A stretch of 64,000 bases of DNA from Bombus terrestris (GCF_910591885.1 NC_063274.1:8847725-8911724), one strand, 5' to 3'; counted from the first letter of the stretch, positions 49,506-62,639 are shown. The notes: generated by a model from the letters alone, not told the origin. A program made the numbers and translations.

Positions 49506-50918
49506 GTGAGCACCAGCATTAAGTCTCAGGATGATCCTTGTCTGTATCTCCTTTCCTTTTACCAAACTCATTATTCGCGTGTGTTACTTGGAAGAAACAG
49601 CAACGCGTGAGATAAAAGTAGTGGAAAATCTTGAAGAAAGCCTTTGAAATTCAAGAAACAGCAACAACGATCGTAATCTACCTCTTGTTAGAGGTTCGAA
49701 GTTATTTAAATAAATTCTTGAAATTCGGATGGTGAGATATCATAAACGAACTATTTACAGGAGAAGATTCTGAATCAAAGCAAGAAACATCCTTAACGAT
49801 TTCGAGTTACGGCCAGTTGTCAGAGAAAATTTAAACAAATTCTCGTGGTTCATTTATACGGACATTTACACGGTTCATGATGGTCGCGTGATCTTAATAA
49901 AGCGTAGAGAATTTGTCACACCCGAACTGTGACGGGACGTCGTGATCTTGGAGAACGGGGCTAATCCGAACCGAAGGACGGAGCGGAATTCGCACTCCCC
50001 TGACAAATGTACTTGGACATGATGGAGCGCATTCCGCGTTCAATCGATAGAGAGACGACATAAACGTGCGACGATTGTTCTCTAGCTCCGTTTATCGCGA
50101 TCAATGAGATTCCGATCAATCGAACCGAAGAAACCTTCGTGTCAGTTATCTGTTTGGAGGATCGAAACTCTGTGTGCGGGGTGTCGAATTGCTTGTTAAA
50201 ATGCGTGCTTGCGCGGAGTCGAATGAAACCTTTGAACTGCGTGGACAACGAGAATTCTCTTATTGCAAGTGTTTCTCGAACTGACAGAATCCGGATATAC
50301 CTTCCACGAGAAACAAATTTCATTGGTTTACCGTCGAACGGATATTGTGGAAGGTGGAAGAATTTCGGTTGATTCACTGGGAACTCGCGATTTCACTGGC
50401 TGTCTTGGAGGAGTAAATTCGGAGAAACAACTTCCTTTACGCTAGGATAGGTACTGCTTGGTTCCAGCCGATTATATGAAGATGCAGCACACGTCAACGA
50501 TCCGTGAAAACATAAGGAATCAGAACCAGAGTTTGGGAAACACGGAATCGAAAATGTTCTACGTTTAGTCGGTCCCGTACTGCGCTGACTTCAAATAGTC
50601 GTTTGTTATCGAATGTTTCGATATTGATTGGAAGTTATCAACGATGATGTTAATGTGATCGATTGATCTGTTGAGGATTTCAGAAAATGACAGATTAGTT
50701 CAGATGTATGAAGTTGCATCGATGGTATATACGTATGTCTATAGTTCTGAGTGTATCTGTTACATGTTAAGAGAAGAATAATTGTCGAAAGATATTCTGC
50801 TGATTGGAGTTTGAAGAGGAGGAAGAGGTTGGAACGTGCTCGTTGACGAGCGGCTGTTGATCAAGTTCAGGTTGAACGAAGAAGATACGACAGACAGAAT
50901 CACGAAAATTGAAGAGAG
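49506..50918 (+). other. Presumed intron and 5' UTR upstream of the coding exon
   Basis: The stretch is of intermediate composition, with open frames on both strands at 49961-50445 that are in conflict and lack exon boundaries. Candidate acceptors before the coding exon lie at TTTCAG (ending 50683) and GTTCAG (ending 50870). Either would give a short untranslated lead into the ATG at 50919. Confidence 0.35.
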
Positions 50919-51122
50919 ATGGACTCGTTAGAGCGACTGATAAGCTCCGGATCGCACCAGCCAGCCCTGACGGCCGCCACGAGGTCGCAAAACGCCTTCG
51001 TGCAGGCCAACCTTTGTTCCGTGATCGGCCGGAAGGGTCGTCACTTGACTGGCACGTTTTGCTTAACGGGAGACACGATGGAGGGCATAATACAGTGTCT
51101 GGTGTTCCTGAAAGCATTCTCG
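50919..51122 (+). CDS. Coding first exon of an unrecognised protein (partial)
   Basis: This is the best-supported coding segment in the window. An in-frame TGA at 50910-50912 precedes the ATG by two codons, fixing the start. The frame then runs 68 codons to phase 0 at 51122, where GTAAGA follows as a near-consensus donor. Third positions are strongly biased to G and C in an AT-rich genome, as expected for constrained coding sequence. The peptide starts MDSLERLISSGSHQPALTAA. It carries a basic GRKGRH motif at residues 37-42, cysteines at 33, 48 and 60, and a hydrophobic end (residues 57-67, with CLVFLKAF). There is no signal peptide. I do not recognise the family. Both acceptor and donor context and the long following intron suggest an N-terminal exon of a large gene. 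Confidence 0.65.
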
Positions 51123-51738
51123 GTAAGAGGATCTATTGTTTCTCTAGTTTCTTCGTTGTTTAGCGTTGTTTGAATCTTCATGTAGGAATAAGATAGTTTT
51201 CTACTTGATAGTTTTAAAAATTCAGATGTTAAGTCATTGTTTATGTAGTTAAAAATTCGAATTTTGTTTATTGGAATTTTAATAATAATTGTTTTAGGTT
51301 CGACAGACCATAGTTTGCAATTATTGTGTGTTGAAAATATAATAGATATTAATTATTATTGTCGGGAACTACACTGAATATTTTGTGGACCTTTGATCAT
51401 TAAAGCCCTATAAACAATATAGGGTTATAAACAATATTCTAAATTCTGTCTATCAAGAAACTAAAGACAATATTTCAATTGATTTACATCTTGACAAAAG
51501 TATCCTATTCGTATAAAATGCAGCAGAGAATGTCAAAAAGTCGAGAAGTCCTTGGAAAGTTTCTGTGATGCGAATAGCTCGGCTTGTTCGAAAGAAAAGG
51601 ATGTCGATTTGCAGGCAACGTTTGCGGAATACCGAATACTGATACTCCAGAAAGCTAGCTGTCTATTTAACGAGCGTACATGCAGACAAGGAACAATGTC
51701 GAAATTGTTTAACCGGATATTCGAGAGACGTCTGCTTG

Positions 51739-51769
51739 GAGAGAGAGAGAGAATGAGAGAGAGAGAGAG
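51739..51769. repeat. (GA)n microsatellite, one interruption
   Basis: GA units broken once by ATG. It extends a nearby open frame with Arg-Glu repeats, which is an artefact. Confidence 0.85.
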
Positions 51770-52278
51770 TATGTACGAGTGAAAGCAATAATGACAGCAA
51801 TACATGCCGCAAACGCGCAGCTAATACACGTATACTACTGCTCAGAAGTATATGGATGTATAGTTGTTTATTTTTAACACAATTTGAATTAATTAAAAGT
51901 TATTCAAAGTCAAAAACTTCCAACATTTATGCAAACAGTGATATTTGAATAATAATATACACAATGGCTACGATAAGTATTGGTATACACCATTGAATTT
52001 ATCATATTGTTTGCATACTAACTAATTATAGGTTCAAATAAAGTGGCTCCAGAAAATGCTTATCATTGAAAACGTTTATATATGTATTGTATGTGTTGTA
52101 TGAAACATTTTGAAATTTCATTATCACTGTAACGAAAGATGACTGTCATGACTGTATGAAACTTAAATCTAATCTAAAAGTGTATATAGGAGTTTATACA
52201 TATGGAAGTATCGGCCAAAATTTTTATACTCTCACTGGTACTTGGTACTTAGTTATCAGTAACGGTATATGATTTATG

Positions 52279-52303
52279 TTATATATGTATATGTATATGT
52301 ATA
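52279..52303. repeat. (ATATGT)n microsatellite
   Basis: Three to four units of TATATG/TATGTA in tandem inside AT-rich sequence. Confidence 0.8.
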
Positions 52304-52739
52304 CTTTGATTCGAAGAGAGTTTCCAATACTTTGCTACTGGAAAGTAGGATTAAATTTTAGTTCGTTCAAAGAGGCTTTAGTTTGTATCTCTGTTTTAAC
52401 AGGATTTGTATCTGTTTCATACAGTAGGATATTATTGCTTTTCTGAATTGGTTGACACTCCTCTTTCATTTTATAAAACTTACTCACTTTGATTACATCC
52501 TTGCGATTTTCAAAATTTTGTTAGATTTGGTATTATTTCCTAGTATCCCGTTGATCGAGTGTTTTTTAATATCTTATACGATCTAATATCTTAGCATTTA
52601 TTACCTAATCTTTAATTATTTCAGGAATCTACAGAAAGATGGACGGTATCTAAGCCTATCATAATATTGTACATAGTCCTGAAAAAGGACACAGCAAATA
52701 CTACTTAAAACACTATACATTTCAAACTCGACTTTGAAT

Positions 52740-53370
52740 GCGTTCCAAATTGAACTTCAAAAATCTGCAAAGCACCGTACCAAAACCTCTTCTCTCTGCA
52801 GAAGCAGACTTTCAAAATTGCTGCTCGAAGTCTCATAACAGCGTTCAACGACTTCCAATATGTAATCGTGCTCCTTATTTTCAAACACTACTACCAAACT
52901 CAAGCGTATCGCACTAGGATGCACATAACATCACGCTCGGCCGGTTAAATTCAATCGAACGAAACAGCACCCGGTCTGAACGAACCCCAAAAACGTCCTC
53001 GATCTAATACACCCTCAAAGGATGCCTCGATGCACTGTTTTGCACGGAACGTGTGCACACATTCGCCGACAAAGGCGAATCCTCTTCTTCGTACTCTACA
53101 AAGATCGACCGGACTTTTCGTTTGCGAGACACTTCAATCTCCTGCCCTTTGAAGGTCTTCTCTCCCAGCGTTTGATATCTCGAAACGACTTACCTTTACT
53201 TGCTTCTTACGCGAGGATAATGCACGGCCGAGCTTCTTTTCGTTGACAAAACCAATTGTCCCCGAAATGAAGACAAATCGAACCTTGAGAACTCGCGATT
53301 GATATCCACGAAAAACGCATCGTTTTCCTATCGTCAACGTGCAAACCACTCGAACAAATCGCCGACGTCA
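52740..53370. other. GC-richer intronic block
   Basis: Composition rises relative to flanks, with CpG-rich words around 52900-53060. A plus frame at 53022-53246 and minus frames at 53134-53539 overlap without exon boundaries. It immediately precedes the candidate exon at 53382 and could be its promoter. Confidence 0.3.
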
Positions 53371-53381
53371 AATCGTCGATA

Positions 53382-53531
53382 ATGAGAATTCGGTGGCGCA
53401 CAGAATTATTCGGGAAAGTGGTGGGAACGACGTTCGATAGGGATAAGGTGATCCAGGGTGAAAAGAGAAGAATCTGGGCACTAGCGATGGAATTAAACCA
53501 TTCGCACGCATTTACTTCGTATCTCCTGCAG
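53382..53531 (+). CDS. Possible alternative first exon, unknown protein (partial)
   Basis: An ATG at 53382 opens 50 codons ending exactly in phase 0 at 53531, with CTGCAG before GTAATC, a good donor. The frame is also open upstream of the ATG back to a TGA at 53286, so an internal exon is possible. The peptide begins MRIRWRTELFGKVVGTTFDR and ends in NHSHAFTSYLLQ. Codon bias is weaker than in the 50919 exon and a long minus-strand frame overlaps it. Because both exons donate in phase 0, they could be alternative N-termini of one gene. I do not recognise the sequence. Confidence 0.3.
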
Positions 53532-53899
53532 GTAATCATGTAGATGACAGTCGTGTCTCATTATTAGACTGGGCATTTTTATGCATTTGAAATGTATAAA
53601 ATATTCACATGGAACAAATTCCTATCTCGATTCCAGTTTTTTAGTTATATTCATAAAAATATGAAATCGCATAAAGATTCGCGGTCTACTCGTTACACCG
53701 TTAATGAAATTTCAAAGTGACTTATATAATACGTATAATATATGCGTAAACATTATGCTACGTGTTCCAATATTTTCATAAACCACTGTATAATTTCCAT
53801 TTTTCCAACAGCTCCTCAATTGAAGAGGTGAAACATAAATTCTTATGAGTGGTAATCAAATCTTCCAAAGTGGAACTTTCATACTAGACTTGAATTTGT

Positions 53900-54240
53900 G
53901 AGTACATATTGAACTTGATCCCATTCCAGTGTTTCCGTTTCTCTACGAAAGAAATTTTCTATTTGCGCTTCCTGTCTCCGATCCCAGAACCAACTGGGTC
54001 AAAGAATTTTAATCGCTTCGGCCCGATGCAAATTGCGCGCGATCTTTTGCGCGGAATAATTCTCGACCGAAAGCTAGCCGAACTAATTTCATCGGATAAC
54101 GGGTCAGAACCAGGCTTCTCCTGGGAATCCCTGGTACCGGAAACCGCGCACCGATTCTCGCGTTCTTTCGTTTATGCTCGCGGCAATTATTTTCGCTCGC
54201 GATAAACGGTTGGAACACTTGCGGGTGAATGGATTTGCAG
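53900..54240. promoter_or_regulatory. Candidate intronic enhancer with a POU octamer
   Basis: A CpG-rich block contains the exact octamer ATGCAAAT at 54026-54033, immediately followed by a GCGCGCG run. Open frames on both strands (plus 53909-54205, minus 54009-54218) cross it without splice context. Confidence 0.3.
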
Positions 54241-56120
54241 TTAATTGCTAGATGGTATTTTTGTTAAATTTGAATGTTGTTTGTCGATTTCGATGACTTG
54301 TATAATGAACGGCGAATGAAGAATCGATCCGAATGACGAAGGGAATTAACTGTTGGTTAAGTTAAGTGATTTTGTCGAATTTATAATGTTATTTCTTAGT
54401 ACTTTCTAAAAAAGGTAGATTTTATGGTTGATAATTAACATATCGTTGACCGACTAAAAGCATACCCATTTTTGTACACAGATCAATTTAATTATTGAAG
54501 TATGGAATTGTGGAAATTGTCATTATAACAGTAATGTGTGTTAAATGATTTAGAAATTTAATTTTATTATAACGTGATGGCACACGTTAATATTTGCATA
54601 GTATAGGTAGTCAGTCATGTATTAGAAATCTAAATTTTGTTAAAGATTCATTGCCATTTAGTTGATTTTTGGAAAGTATCACTGTCTAATATTATCGTCT
54701 AGTTCAATTACTGATTAATAATCTACTCATTATAAATTATATATTATTATATAGTCATTATAAATTTAAGTGTATTAGTTTATAGATATTTTATAGTCTT
54801 TAGAAATGCATTTAATATTTTATATTTCTACTATTAACCAGTTGTAATTTTACCTATAATCAACGGCCGTATTTATATCACGAACGGTTTAATTGAAGTC
54901 GATAATGATTATTACTTGGATATATTACGAATGAAAATTAGATATTGATCATCAGTCAACGTCACAATAATATCCACATAAATTTCGAGGATTGTAATGT
55001 TGCCAATATTATTCTCTGTTAATTTTCTAAATTGTTTGATTTCGATCGAACAGTGACGATTATATATACGCACGAATCTAGAATTATATATTTTGTGTAG
55101 TCAACGATAATATAAATTTAAATAATTTTATTAAAATTCGGAACAAAATAAAAATGTTATATGTTAAAATATTCTTCATCATAATCAAAAAGTCATCTGA
55201 TCTATACATGGGATCCTAAGGTGGAAACTAAATCTTTGTGGAAACAGGAATGCTCAGCAGAAGCTTGAAATATGGATATTACAGCTAAGAAGTTTTTAGC
55301 GTTGAGTCAAACATATCATAGCAAATTTCTCTTAAAAGGCTGACACAGACGAAAGGCGTAGAGAGGGGCACGATTTTTAAACACTTTCTTCGACGCTCTG
55401 GTTCTAACTCGTTAACTTTTCGATTCTCACTTTGCAACTCTTTAAAGTCTGATTGCACACTTCTTGGCTTTTTCACGGCTTTTCATAACTTTACTGTGCA
55501 ACTATGATAAATATATATATGTTGGTCCTTCAAAATTACACCTTACTTCTTGGTTGACGTTATTCACTATATCTTTCCTAGATGGTCGTTGCAATAAATA
55601 TGACAGAATGTACACATGAACATTGAACTGTTTCGTATAATTAATTATAGTGTAACACACGTAAGTTACTGATTACCCGTTATACATATAAGCGCGTATA
55701 ATCGGATGCAAGTGAACAGAAACTAATTCTTTATGTAAAAATAAGTCAAAAGTGTGAAATAAATATTTTCGCTTGATTCTGTGCAATTGCTATCGAAGGA
55801 ATTCGATGTACTTCATGAGCAAGAATACATTATGTATCAAGACGTATGATGCGAATGAGAAAACATCTCAAAATGACGATAGTCGTGAAACGCATTTGAT
55901 TTGTACCAAATACTGATAGATATTTTAATTCGCATAACCGATACTATATGTTGAAAATTAATTCAATTAATCTGATATCAAATTAACAATCCTATATCTA
56001 TAATTACGAAAAACATTCGACTAGAATCGCTAAATAATAAAAATAAAGAACCCTGTAAGAATCCATTCGATCTTCGCTCTTCAGTTCCTGAAAAACCTAA
56101 TCTCAAAGTTCCATTTATCA
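54241..56120. other. No feature; AT-rich intronic sequence
   Basis: Uniformly AT-rich apart from a short patch at about 55280-55480 with a minus-strand open frame. No codon bias, splice pair or repeat is seen. Confidence 0.5.
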
Positions 56121-56520
56121 CGAGACCTGGCTTAACACGACGGTGAAGCTTCCTCGGAAGAATCTCCGGTGTTTTCATCGAGGGCCTTTAAAACATATAG
56201 CCGTGGTACATGTATTTTGTAGTCTATCCGTGAGCGACGTCGTTGACGATGGTCGCGTTCCTCCTCGGTCGAGTGGCTGGCATTCTTCGTTTCCTTCGCG
56301 CGGCCGTGACGAAGGGTGCGACGAAGGTGACGATAACATCTCGACGAGAGGAGGCTGCCTATGAATTTTTATCCGTTCTGGCCGTAGGCTACGGCCGGCT
56401 GAAACGAACGAATCGCGATGGCCCCCTATCAAGAAAAAACCACTTACCCCGGCGAGCTCGTTTGACGATCAAAGTTATTGGCGTGGTGACGTAACGAGGG
56501 TCGGATGTGAGTCTCAATGG
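56120..56520. other. GC-rich island in the presumed intron
   Basis: Three overlapping frames are open (plus 56143-56364 and 56243-56494, minus 56175-56432), and the central part is CpG-dense. On the minus strand a GGTAAGTGG word near 56440 could serve as a donor, but no matching upstream minus-strand frame stands out. It is probably an enhancer or unmarked promoter. Confidence 0.3.
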
Positions 56521-57187
56521 AGGTTTGAGATGATGCAGCGAAAGTCGAACCTGTATTTTGATGGCAAAACATTTTGTGCTGGGGAAAAATTAACGCGTTT
56601 ATAATCGACGACATTATTAAGTTTTTATGTTAAAATGAAAACTGAGGGAAAATTAACACACAAAGAGGACAGTAAGATTCGTACACAATAATGTACTAAC
56701 TAATAATGTTACTAAATCGACAAGTTACAAATTAATAATTTGTAAAATTCGATTTGTTTTGTTACTAAACTTGCTACTGTTACGTAAAAGAATTTATAGA
56801 ACTTGATTGTTTGTAATTTGCGATTTGTAAGAATATTAGTCAATTGTACAAGAACGTCCTAATCTTTGGCGTTAAATTTCATGTACATTCATACACAGTA
56901 TCATCCCCTCGTGGATCTTTATTACTACGTAGCTTTATGAAAAAATTTTGAAAAATTTTATGAACGTAACTTTGCTTATTTATGGAGAGTTTGTCGATAA
57001 TTATGGATCACCGATAATTCAGAATGCACTAAATGCATTAAATTACATCCGATCGTAGACTTTCCAAACGAGTATCTCTCGTCAATCAAGGGAGTCCGCC
57101 CGCAATATTGAGTTATGAAGTTTCCACCGAACCGAAGTTCTAATATCGTAAAGTAAATTTTTCTTGAAATCCTTCCGTCGCTGCTCT

Positions 57188-57229
57188 TGTCCTCCTCCCC
57201 TCCCCCCCTCTCTCTATCTATCTCTCTCA
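57188..57229. repeat. Pyrimidine-rich simple sequence with CT and CTAT units
   Basis: A run of CT, CCC and CTAT units. Read on the minus strand it gives Arg-Glu and Gly-Glu residues that lengthen an open frame artificially. Confidence 0.8.
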
Positions 57230-57239
57230 TCACTCTGTT

Positions 57240-57920
57240 ACGTGCAAGTTCGTATTAATAAAGTTCCCGTTAAAGGGTCGACTGCAGGTGGTTTCGTGGT
57301 TTAACGTCGAAGAGGTATTAACGTTCATCTGGATGCAAGATGGATGAATTGTGAGATGGTTTTTGAAATACTGACGTCTGCGAATTTTTGTTTGAAATTT
57401 GTTGTTATGCTTACGCAATTATTTTCTAGAGACGACATTATCTTCTACACGATTATAGGAAACGTAATAACATGACGGTCATCCTATTCCCTCAATTTTC
57501 TCCTTAATAAAGTTTGAATTGGAAACCGGATTAGGCGAAACGGAATTAAGGGAAACAATCGTGGAACTTCCACGTAAACCTCCGCAGAGATAAAGCGTAT
57601 CCCTCCGTGCGGGTATCAAGAAATAATTCACACGGCTATTATCGAACGACAGCGTAGTCGGCTTTTCCGCAGGAAAATCGAATCACTCACGGGAAAATCC
57701 CCAGTTTCGCATGCTCGCTCGTTGTTTATTTAAAATTTCGAGCCGCTCGAAAATATACGGTCCATCCTATCGAGCGTCCTTTCAAAATCGCGGTCGACTA
57801 CCCTCGTTCCATCCCTTCCACCTATTTACATTTGGAAAATCAAATTCGCGTTTCATGGAAATTTAATCATCCGATATCGCGGATTACTACGCGTGACAAC
57901 GCAAGCATATCCGTGCTAAA
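57240..57920. promoter_or_regulatory. CpG-rich non-coding island
   Basis: Nearly 700 bases of balanced composition, the last 450 without any open frame longer than 60 codons. Words such as GAGATAAAGCG and GCTATTATCGAACG suggest compact regulatory sequence. The absence of coding potential makes the regulatory reading stronger here than in most islands. Confidence 0.35.
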
Positions 57921-58599
57921 GGGATAGCGACGATGATGTTACTGTTCGGGTTGATCGCACGTGGATTGATACTCGTTTTGGGGATGTTATAAAGGACTCT
58001 GCATTTTAATGGCAATTTTTTTGTTTACTCGAAGTTTGCCATATATTTTGAGGATTTTTAGGATGTATATATTTCTCCTTTATTTGTATTTAATTTTAAT
58101 CTTAAACGTGGAGTGTGCCTTTTCGTTATTTGCGCTAAATTTCTGTTTTGTATTTCTCGATTTCTGTTGAAACGGTAGCTTGAGGATTTTATAACAGACG
58201 TTTACCAAAAGAGATAAAAGTCAAATGTTTCAGTGTAGATATATGAACTTAAGTGGTTTTTAAATAGTCGGAAGTTTAAGAAATAATGGTCAGGAAGAGT
58301 GATAAGTTGAATCTCTGATGGGGCGGAGAGAAGCGATAGAAAATTCTCTTTAGCAAATGAGGATTATCTCCTTTCTCTGTTCTTTGTAAGAAATAGAGAT
58401 TCGTCATAGGTCATATTTTATGACGAATTGTTGAACTACAACAGCGACTAAAAGTTTGGAAACGTCCCAATTCCACCTGGACATCATATTTCAAGATCTC
58501 ACATTCGCATCACTCAAAAATTAATCAAAATCACACTCAATCTCCAATTTCCAGCTCGCAAATTGCTTCAACTTCACCCTAGTACGTACCCTCATAAAT

Positions 58600-59330
58600 T
58601 CACGAACTCATAAATCGAACGAAAGAAAGAGGACCACAACGAAGCTCCTAGAAGATGAAAATCTCTCTGGTCCGACGATCGAGGAACGTTAATTACCTGA
58701 TCGCGAGGGTAACTCTGTGTGGTGTCCGTTCAAGATAATTAAAGGAGTCTGCCTTTGTAGCACTCTAGCGGTCTCGCGGTCGGCTCTTTCTTTGAGGAGG
58801 GGATAGAACCACTGTCGGTGACGAAACTTCACCGATATTTTAGCCTCTTCGAGAGCAAGGGAGACAGGGGAGATAGTCTACTACTATCCCGTATGCGGCC
58901 AAAGAGACGTTATTTCCCGATTCCGGTTGGATGTGCGCATCTGCGACAGCCGTTCGTGTCTCGGAGAGAATACGCTCTCGTGTCTTCGAGGCTTGACCTC
59001 GTTCCAGGTGTTCCGCTAGTCTATCTTCCTCCCTGTTACTTCCTCTGTCTCTCTGTCTTGCATGCTCGTATCCTCTGCGGGGCGTTCTCGTAATAATAGA
59101 TTTATATGCATAGCTTTCCGCGAACGGTACAGGTGGTTCCGTATCTACAGCACCTCGTACGTGCAAACCGTTTCACGAGTTCGGTAATGCAGCAGTGTAA
59201 TAATTGTAATTTAAATGGCGACTCGCTTGCGTGTCACGAGAAAATTCTATCGTATTTTTCTGTATTCATCGTTTCGGCGCTCTCGAACGAAATTTGATTA
59301 TCGTAGAAATGACGTAATTCGTAGCTCGGT
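58600..59330. other. GC-rich island in the presumed intron
   Basis: Mirror-image open frames occupy 58818-59093 (plus) and 58840-59166 (minus). Neither product has a recognisable motif. The block contains CpG-dense stretches and no clear donor. I favour regulatory sequence, with an unrecognised exon as the alternative. Confidence 0.3.
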
Positions 59331-62040
59331 GTGTCGGCTGTCATAAATGTTGCGATTTAGAGGAGTCTTAATTGGTAGTTTTATTGGAACGTTAAAAGGA
59401 GACGCGTGTACAATAGCTATGAAAAGTATTAGCACATCATTGTATGTATTATAGCATTCGCACTATATTTATTGTAGGAAAAAGTCATGAACAGAGGAGA
59501 ATGAAAATTTAATCAAGGTTTCCAATACCGGAGAGTGATGATACCACTTGAAATCATCCGCCACTGTATTTTGACGTAACACGCCAGGAATGAAACTGAG
59601 ATTCGAGTCCTTGGCACCCAAGAGTGACGAAAAGCAAATTTTCTAGCTCAGTGACCTATATGATTTTCTCATCATAGGTATGACGGAGGGTTTATGCATT
59701 GTTAGAAAACTCCAGTCTTCTAGATGAATAGGTTTATGAGTTTATATGGACTATAATCGGCTTTTTGAAAATCCCCTTGCTACTCCGGAAAAAATTCCTA
59801 ATTAAACACAATAATTACAGGTCGTCTTTTCTGAAAACAGAGTATCCCAAACCCGGGAGTTTAGTAGCTCTAGTGTTAAAATGAATAGAAGTAAAGAGTG
59901 AAAACGAATAGCGACAATAAGAAATAAATAATATTTTTCACAGATTTATAGAAAGAATTACTTTCCAACCACAGTGCCATCGGTAATGCGCTGGAACACT
60001 GTCGTCTCGTTGAAAAGAGGAAAGCTTACCGCGCGAAGCTTCTCCTTGTCGCGAAGCAAGAAGCTTAAACCGTCTCAAGTCCGGGAAAGCTTCGGCTAAA
60101 AAGGAAGAAAATATCTGGCTGGTTGGTAACTTTGATATTTTGTAAATATCGTGATTGCTGAAGCGTTTTTCGCGTGACTAGTCCCAACCTCTACTTACAC
60201 GTAATTGATCGAGACCTTTCGCTGTTGAAGTCTTTTTATGGATTACGTGTCGAGCGTACCGATGACTCGATTCGGACTGGTATCCTCGACCAGCAGTGGA
60301 TAGAGCCAACTCACCAAGAAATATACGTGGGTTCGATAGCCTGTTCGATATTCAATATATAATTTAATAACGTAGCTGTATATAGGTCAAACGTTCTTTC
60401 TCTAACTTCTTTCCTTCTCTGCCCTTGCATTCCCTGACTTTCGTGTATCACGTATCTTGTCCAAATGTCGGAAGCCGTGTGTGCTCGATAAACCGAATAT
60501 TCCACGGTATATTTGTTGAGGATGGTAAGAGGAGAATTTGATCGAACGATTTGAATCCCAGCCGTGTTAACTTCTTTGTGTGTGCCCGGGATTAATGAAA
60601 CGATGGCTGTTCGGATCACGATCTGTGTCACTGTGTCCACGATGATGGATTTGTGGTCTATTTGTGCTGCGTTTTGAGATTTTTTTCTCGCTTCTTCTAT
60701 ATTGTGAAATGTTGCTCTTGGCTAGAATTCTTGCAAATTCTTCAACTTTATAAACATTCAATTTGTTTAATTTTCAAACTTTGTAATTTTCAAACTTTAC
60801 ATTTTTATTGACCTTCGTCCAAATCTTCAATCGTGTTCTATCGTGCAAAGCGTCCCTGTTATTTCCGGCCATACATCGTCGTACGTTGTTCGTTATCGCT
60901 TAGTTCGTGTATCGTTTGTTTGCTATAACTCTTTAACAATGCTTCCAGCGACATATATTTGTATGACATTTTTTTTATTTTGACGTATGGGCTATACCGA
61001 TAACGTTTGGCGGAAAGAAACTGAGACAGCCTGTATAAACGCATACGTAGATACTACAACAGTCTCTGTCTTTTTCTCTGGTTTCCTTCCATTGTTTACC
61101 ATACTCCCTTGAACTCTACTTTAAACTCCTCTGTCAGAGCATGCTGACCGCCCTCAGGATACTCGAATCTTTACACGTACTAGCACAAATACGAACATCT
61201 GCACAAAAACTCTTCGTTGCCCTTTAGCCATGTTTGAATCACATACGCAACTCACGGATCTTTGCTTTTCAAACTTCTATGATACAATGTTTGAGTACAT
61301 ACCTTGAAATCTTTGTTGTCTGCACCACAGAGAAGAAAGAAAAATGACGAAATATAGCGCAATAGCTTTGAAAGATACGCTTTCGCTTTGGATGGAAATA
61401 TTATAATACATGTAATAATTTATTATAAAATTTAGCAAAGAATATCAGTTGATAGGAATAATATACGATTATTTATAACAATTCAATCGCAGAAAATGAA
61501 AACATTTCTCGTAACACCGAATTCTCTCCATGAAATGATCTTAACTTCACATTTGTCTGATATATCATAAACTTATATTACTGTCATGATTAAACTACGG
61601 AGTTTTATGCGTTTCTGAAAAATTTAAATACATTAAATGCATATAATATGTAAAAACATGTAAAGTACCCTAAGTACAGTACTCGTTATAATATTTACTG
61701 CGTAAAACAAATTTCTGGTTAGATTCCATTTGAATTTGCATAAGTATCCGTAGTGTAATCGCAACATATGCACTCCTTTACTTTCTTGAGAAATATGCTC
61801 AATCACGATGTATTTATACGCCTCATTTATGCGATGACTTCCATTTTATTTTCATTAATCTTCCTCCAGTTCCACCTATGTAGAAAAATAATGTATGGTA
61901 TTTTCGTACTAATTCCTTGTCATTGCAGTACTAATTAAAATCTCTTCAATCATCTCCACTCGTATAAAATTTGTCTGGTCAAACACGTTTGCATGGTACT
62001 ATGCGGTTTACTCGTTCCATTTTGAATTCAAAATTTCCAA
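59331..62040. other. No gene recognised; minor GC patches
   Basis: A CpG-richer patch at about 59980-60130 with repeated GAAGCTT words is the only notable block. Frames at 60174-60362 (plus) and 60311-60761 and 60859-61044 (minus) show no bias or splice sites. The rest is AT-rich. Confidence 0.45.
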
Positions 62041-62450
62041 GTCGCAGCGAGACTGTTTAAAAATCGATCGACCGGCATGAATGAAAACGCGGTTGAATCG
62101 TGAGGTCGTTGGTGCAAGGCAAATAGAAATGAACGTCGAAATTTCAGGCACCGTGAATGCAGTTCAGGAGCGTGGCGTTGTTTTTACTGGGTAAACGACG
62201 ACGAACGACATCCACGGTTTCATTTAGCGGATGCGCAAACACCGATCCGCTGCCAATAAACACGGCCGGCTCTTGGTGGCTGGCCACTTATGTATTCAAA
62301 GCCTGTTCGAATTCCGCGATGCTTTCAATCCGGCTTGTTCGCAGCTTTGGAATGCTATCTGCTCGCGTTCCGTCGAGAATCCGTCTATCACCAAGTGTGC
62401 CATGGATAGATTATGTTAAGCACTTTGTTACATTCTCGACTAAAAAATCT
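62040..62450. promoter_or_regulatory. GC-rich island, candidate conserved non-coding element
   Basis: Two plus-strand frames in different phases (62157-62453 and 62231-62419) are open together. The block has the same texture as the other islands, with CCAATAAAC and CACTTATGTATTC words resembling Hox-type sites. No exon boundary is found. Confidence 0.3.
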
Positions 62451-62639
62451 TGAAATACCTCTTGTTTCCAAATCTAACCAATTGAAACCATCATTTCAAT
62501 ATGATTGCAGTTAAATTACGAGCGTTGCATATAAGTAAATAGATGATAAATGTAATGTTTGAATCTTCATGTACACGACAATTAATTTGTTTCATTATAA
62601 AACGACACAGAAATTAAACCAACTAACGAACCTGCTCAA

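Noticed and set aside
49961..50377. Minus-strand 138-codon open frame
   Set aside because: Two plus-strand frames are open over the same bases, no splice sites bound it, and codon bias is absent.
51528..51782. Plus-strand open frame starting near a CAGCAG acceptor
   Set aside because: The first 45 codons look plausible, but acceptors nearby give the wrong phase for the 50919 exon. No donor follows, and the end is an (GA)n microsatellite.
62147..62160. Resemblance to miR-124 (GGCACCGTGAATGC)
   Set aside because: The mature miR-124 has a different central part, and no complementary arm was found nearby to make a precursor hairpin.
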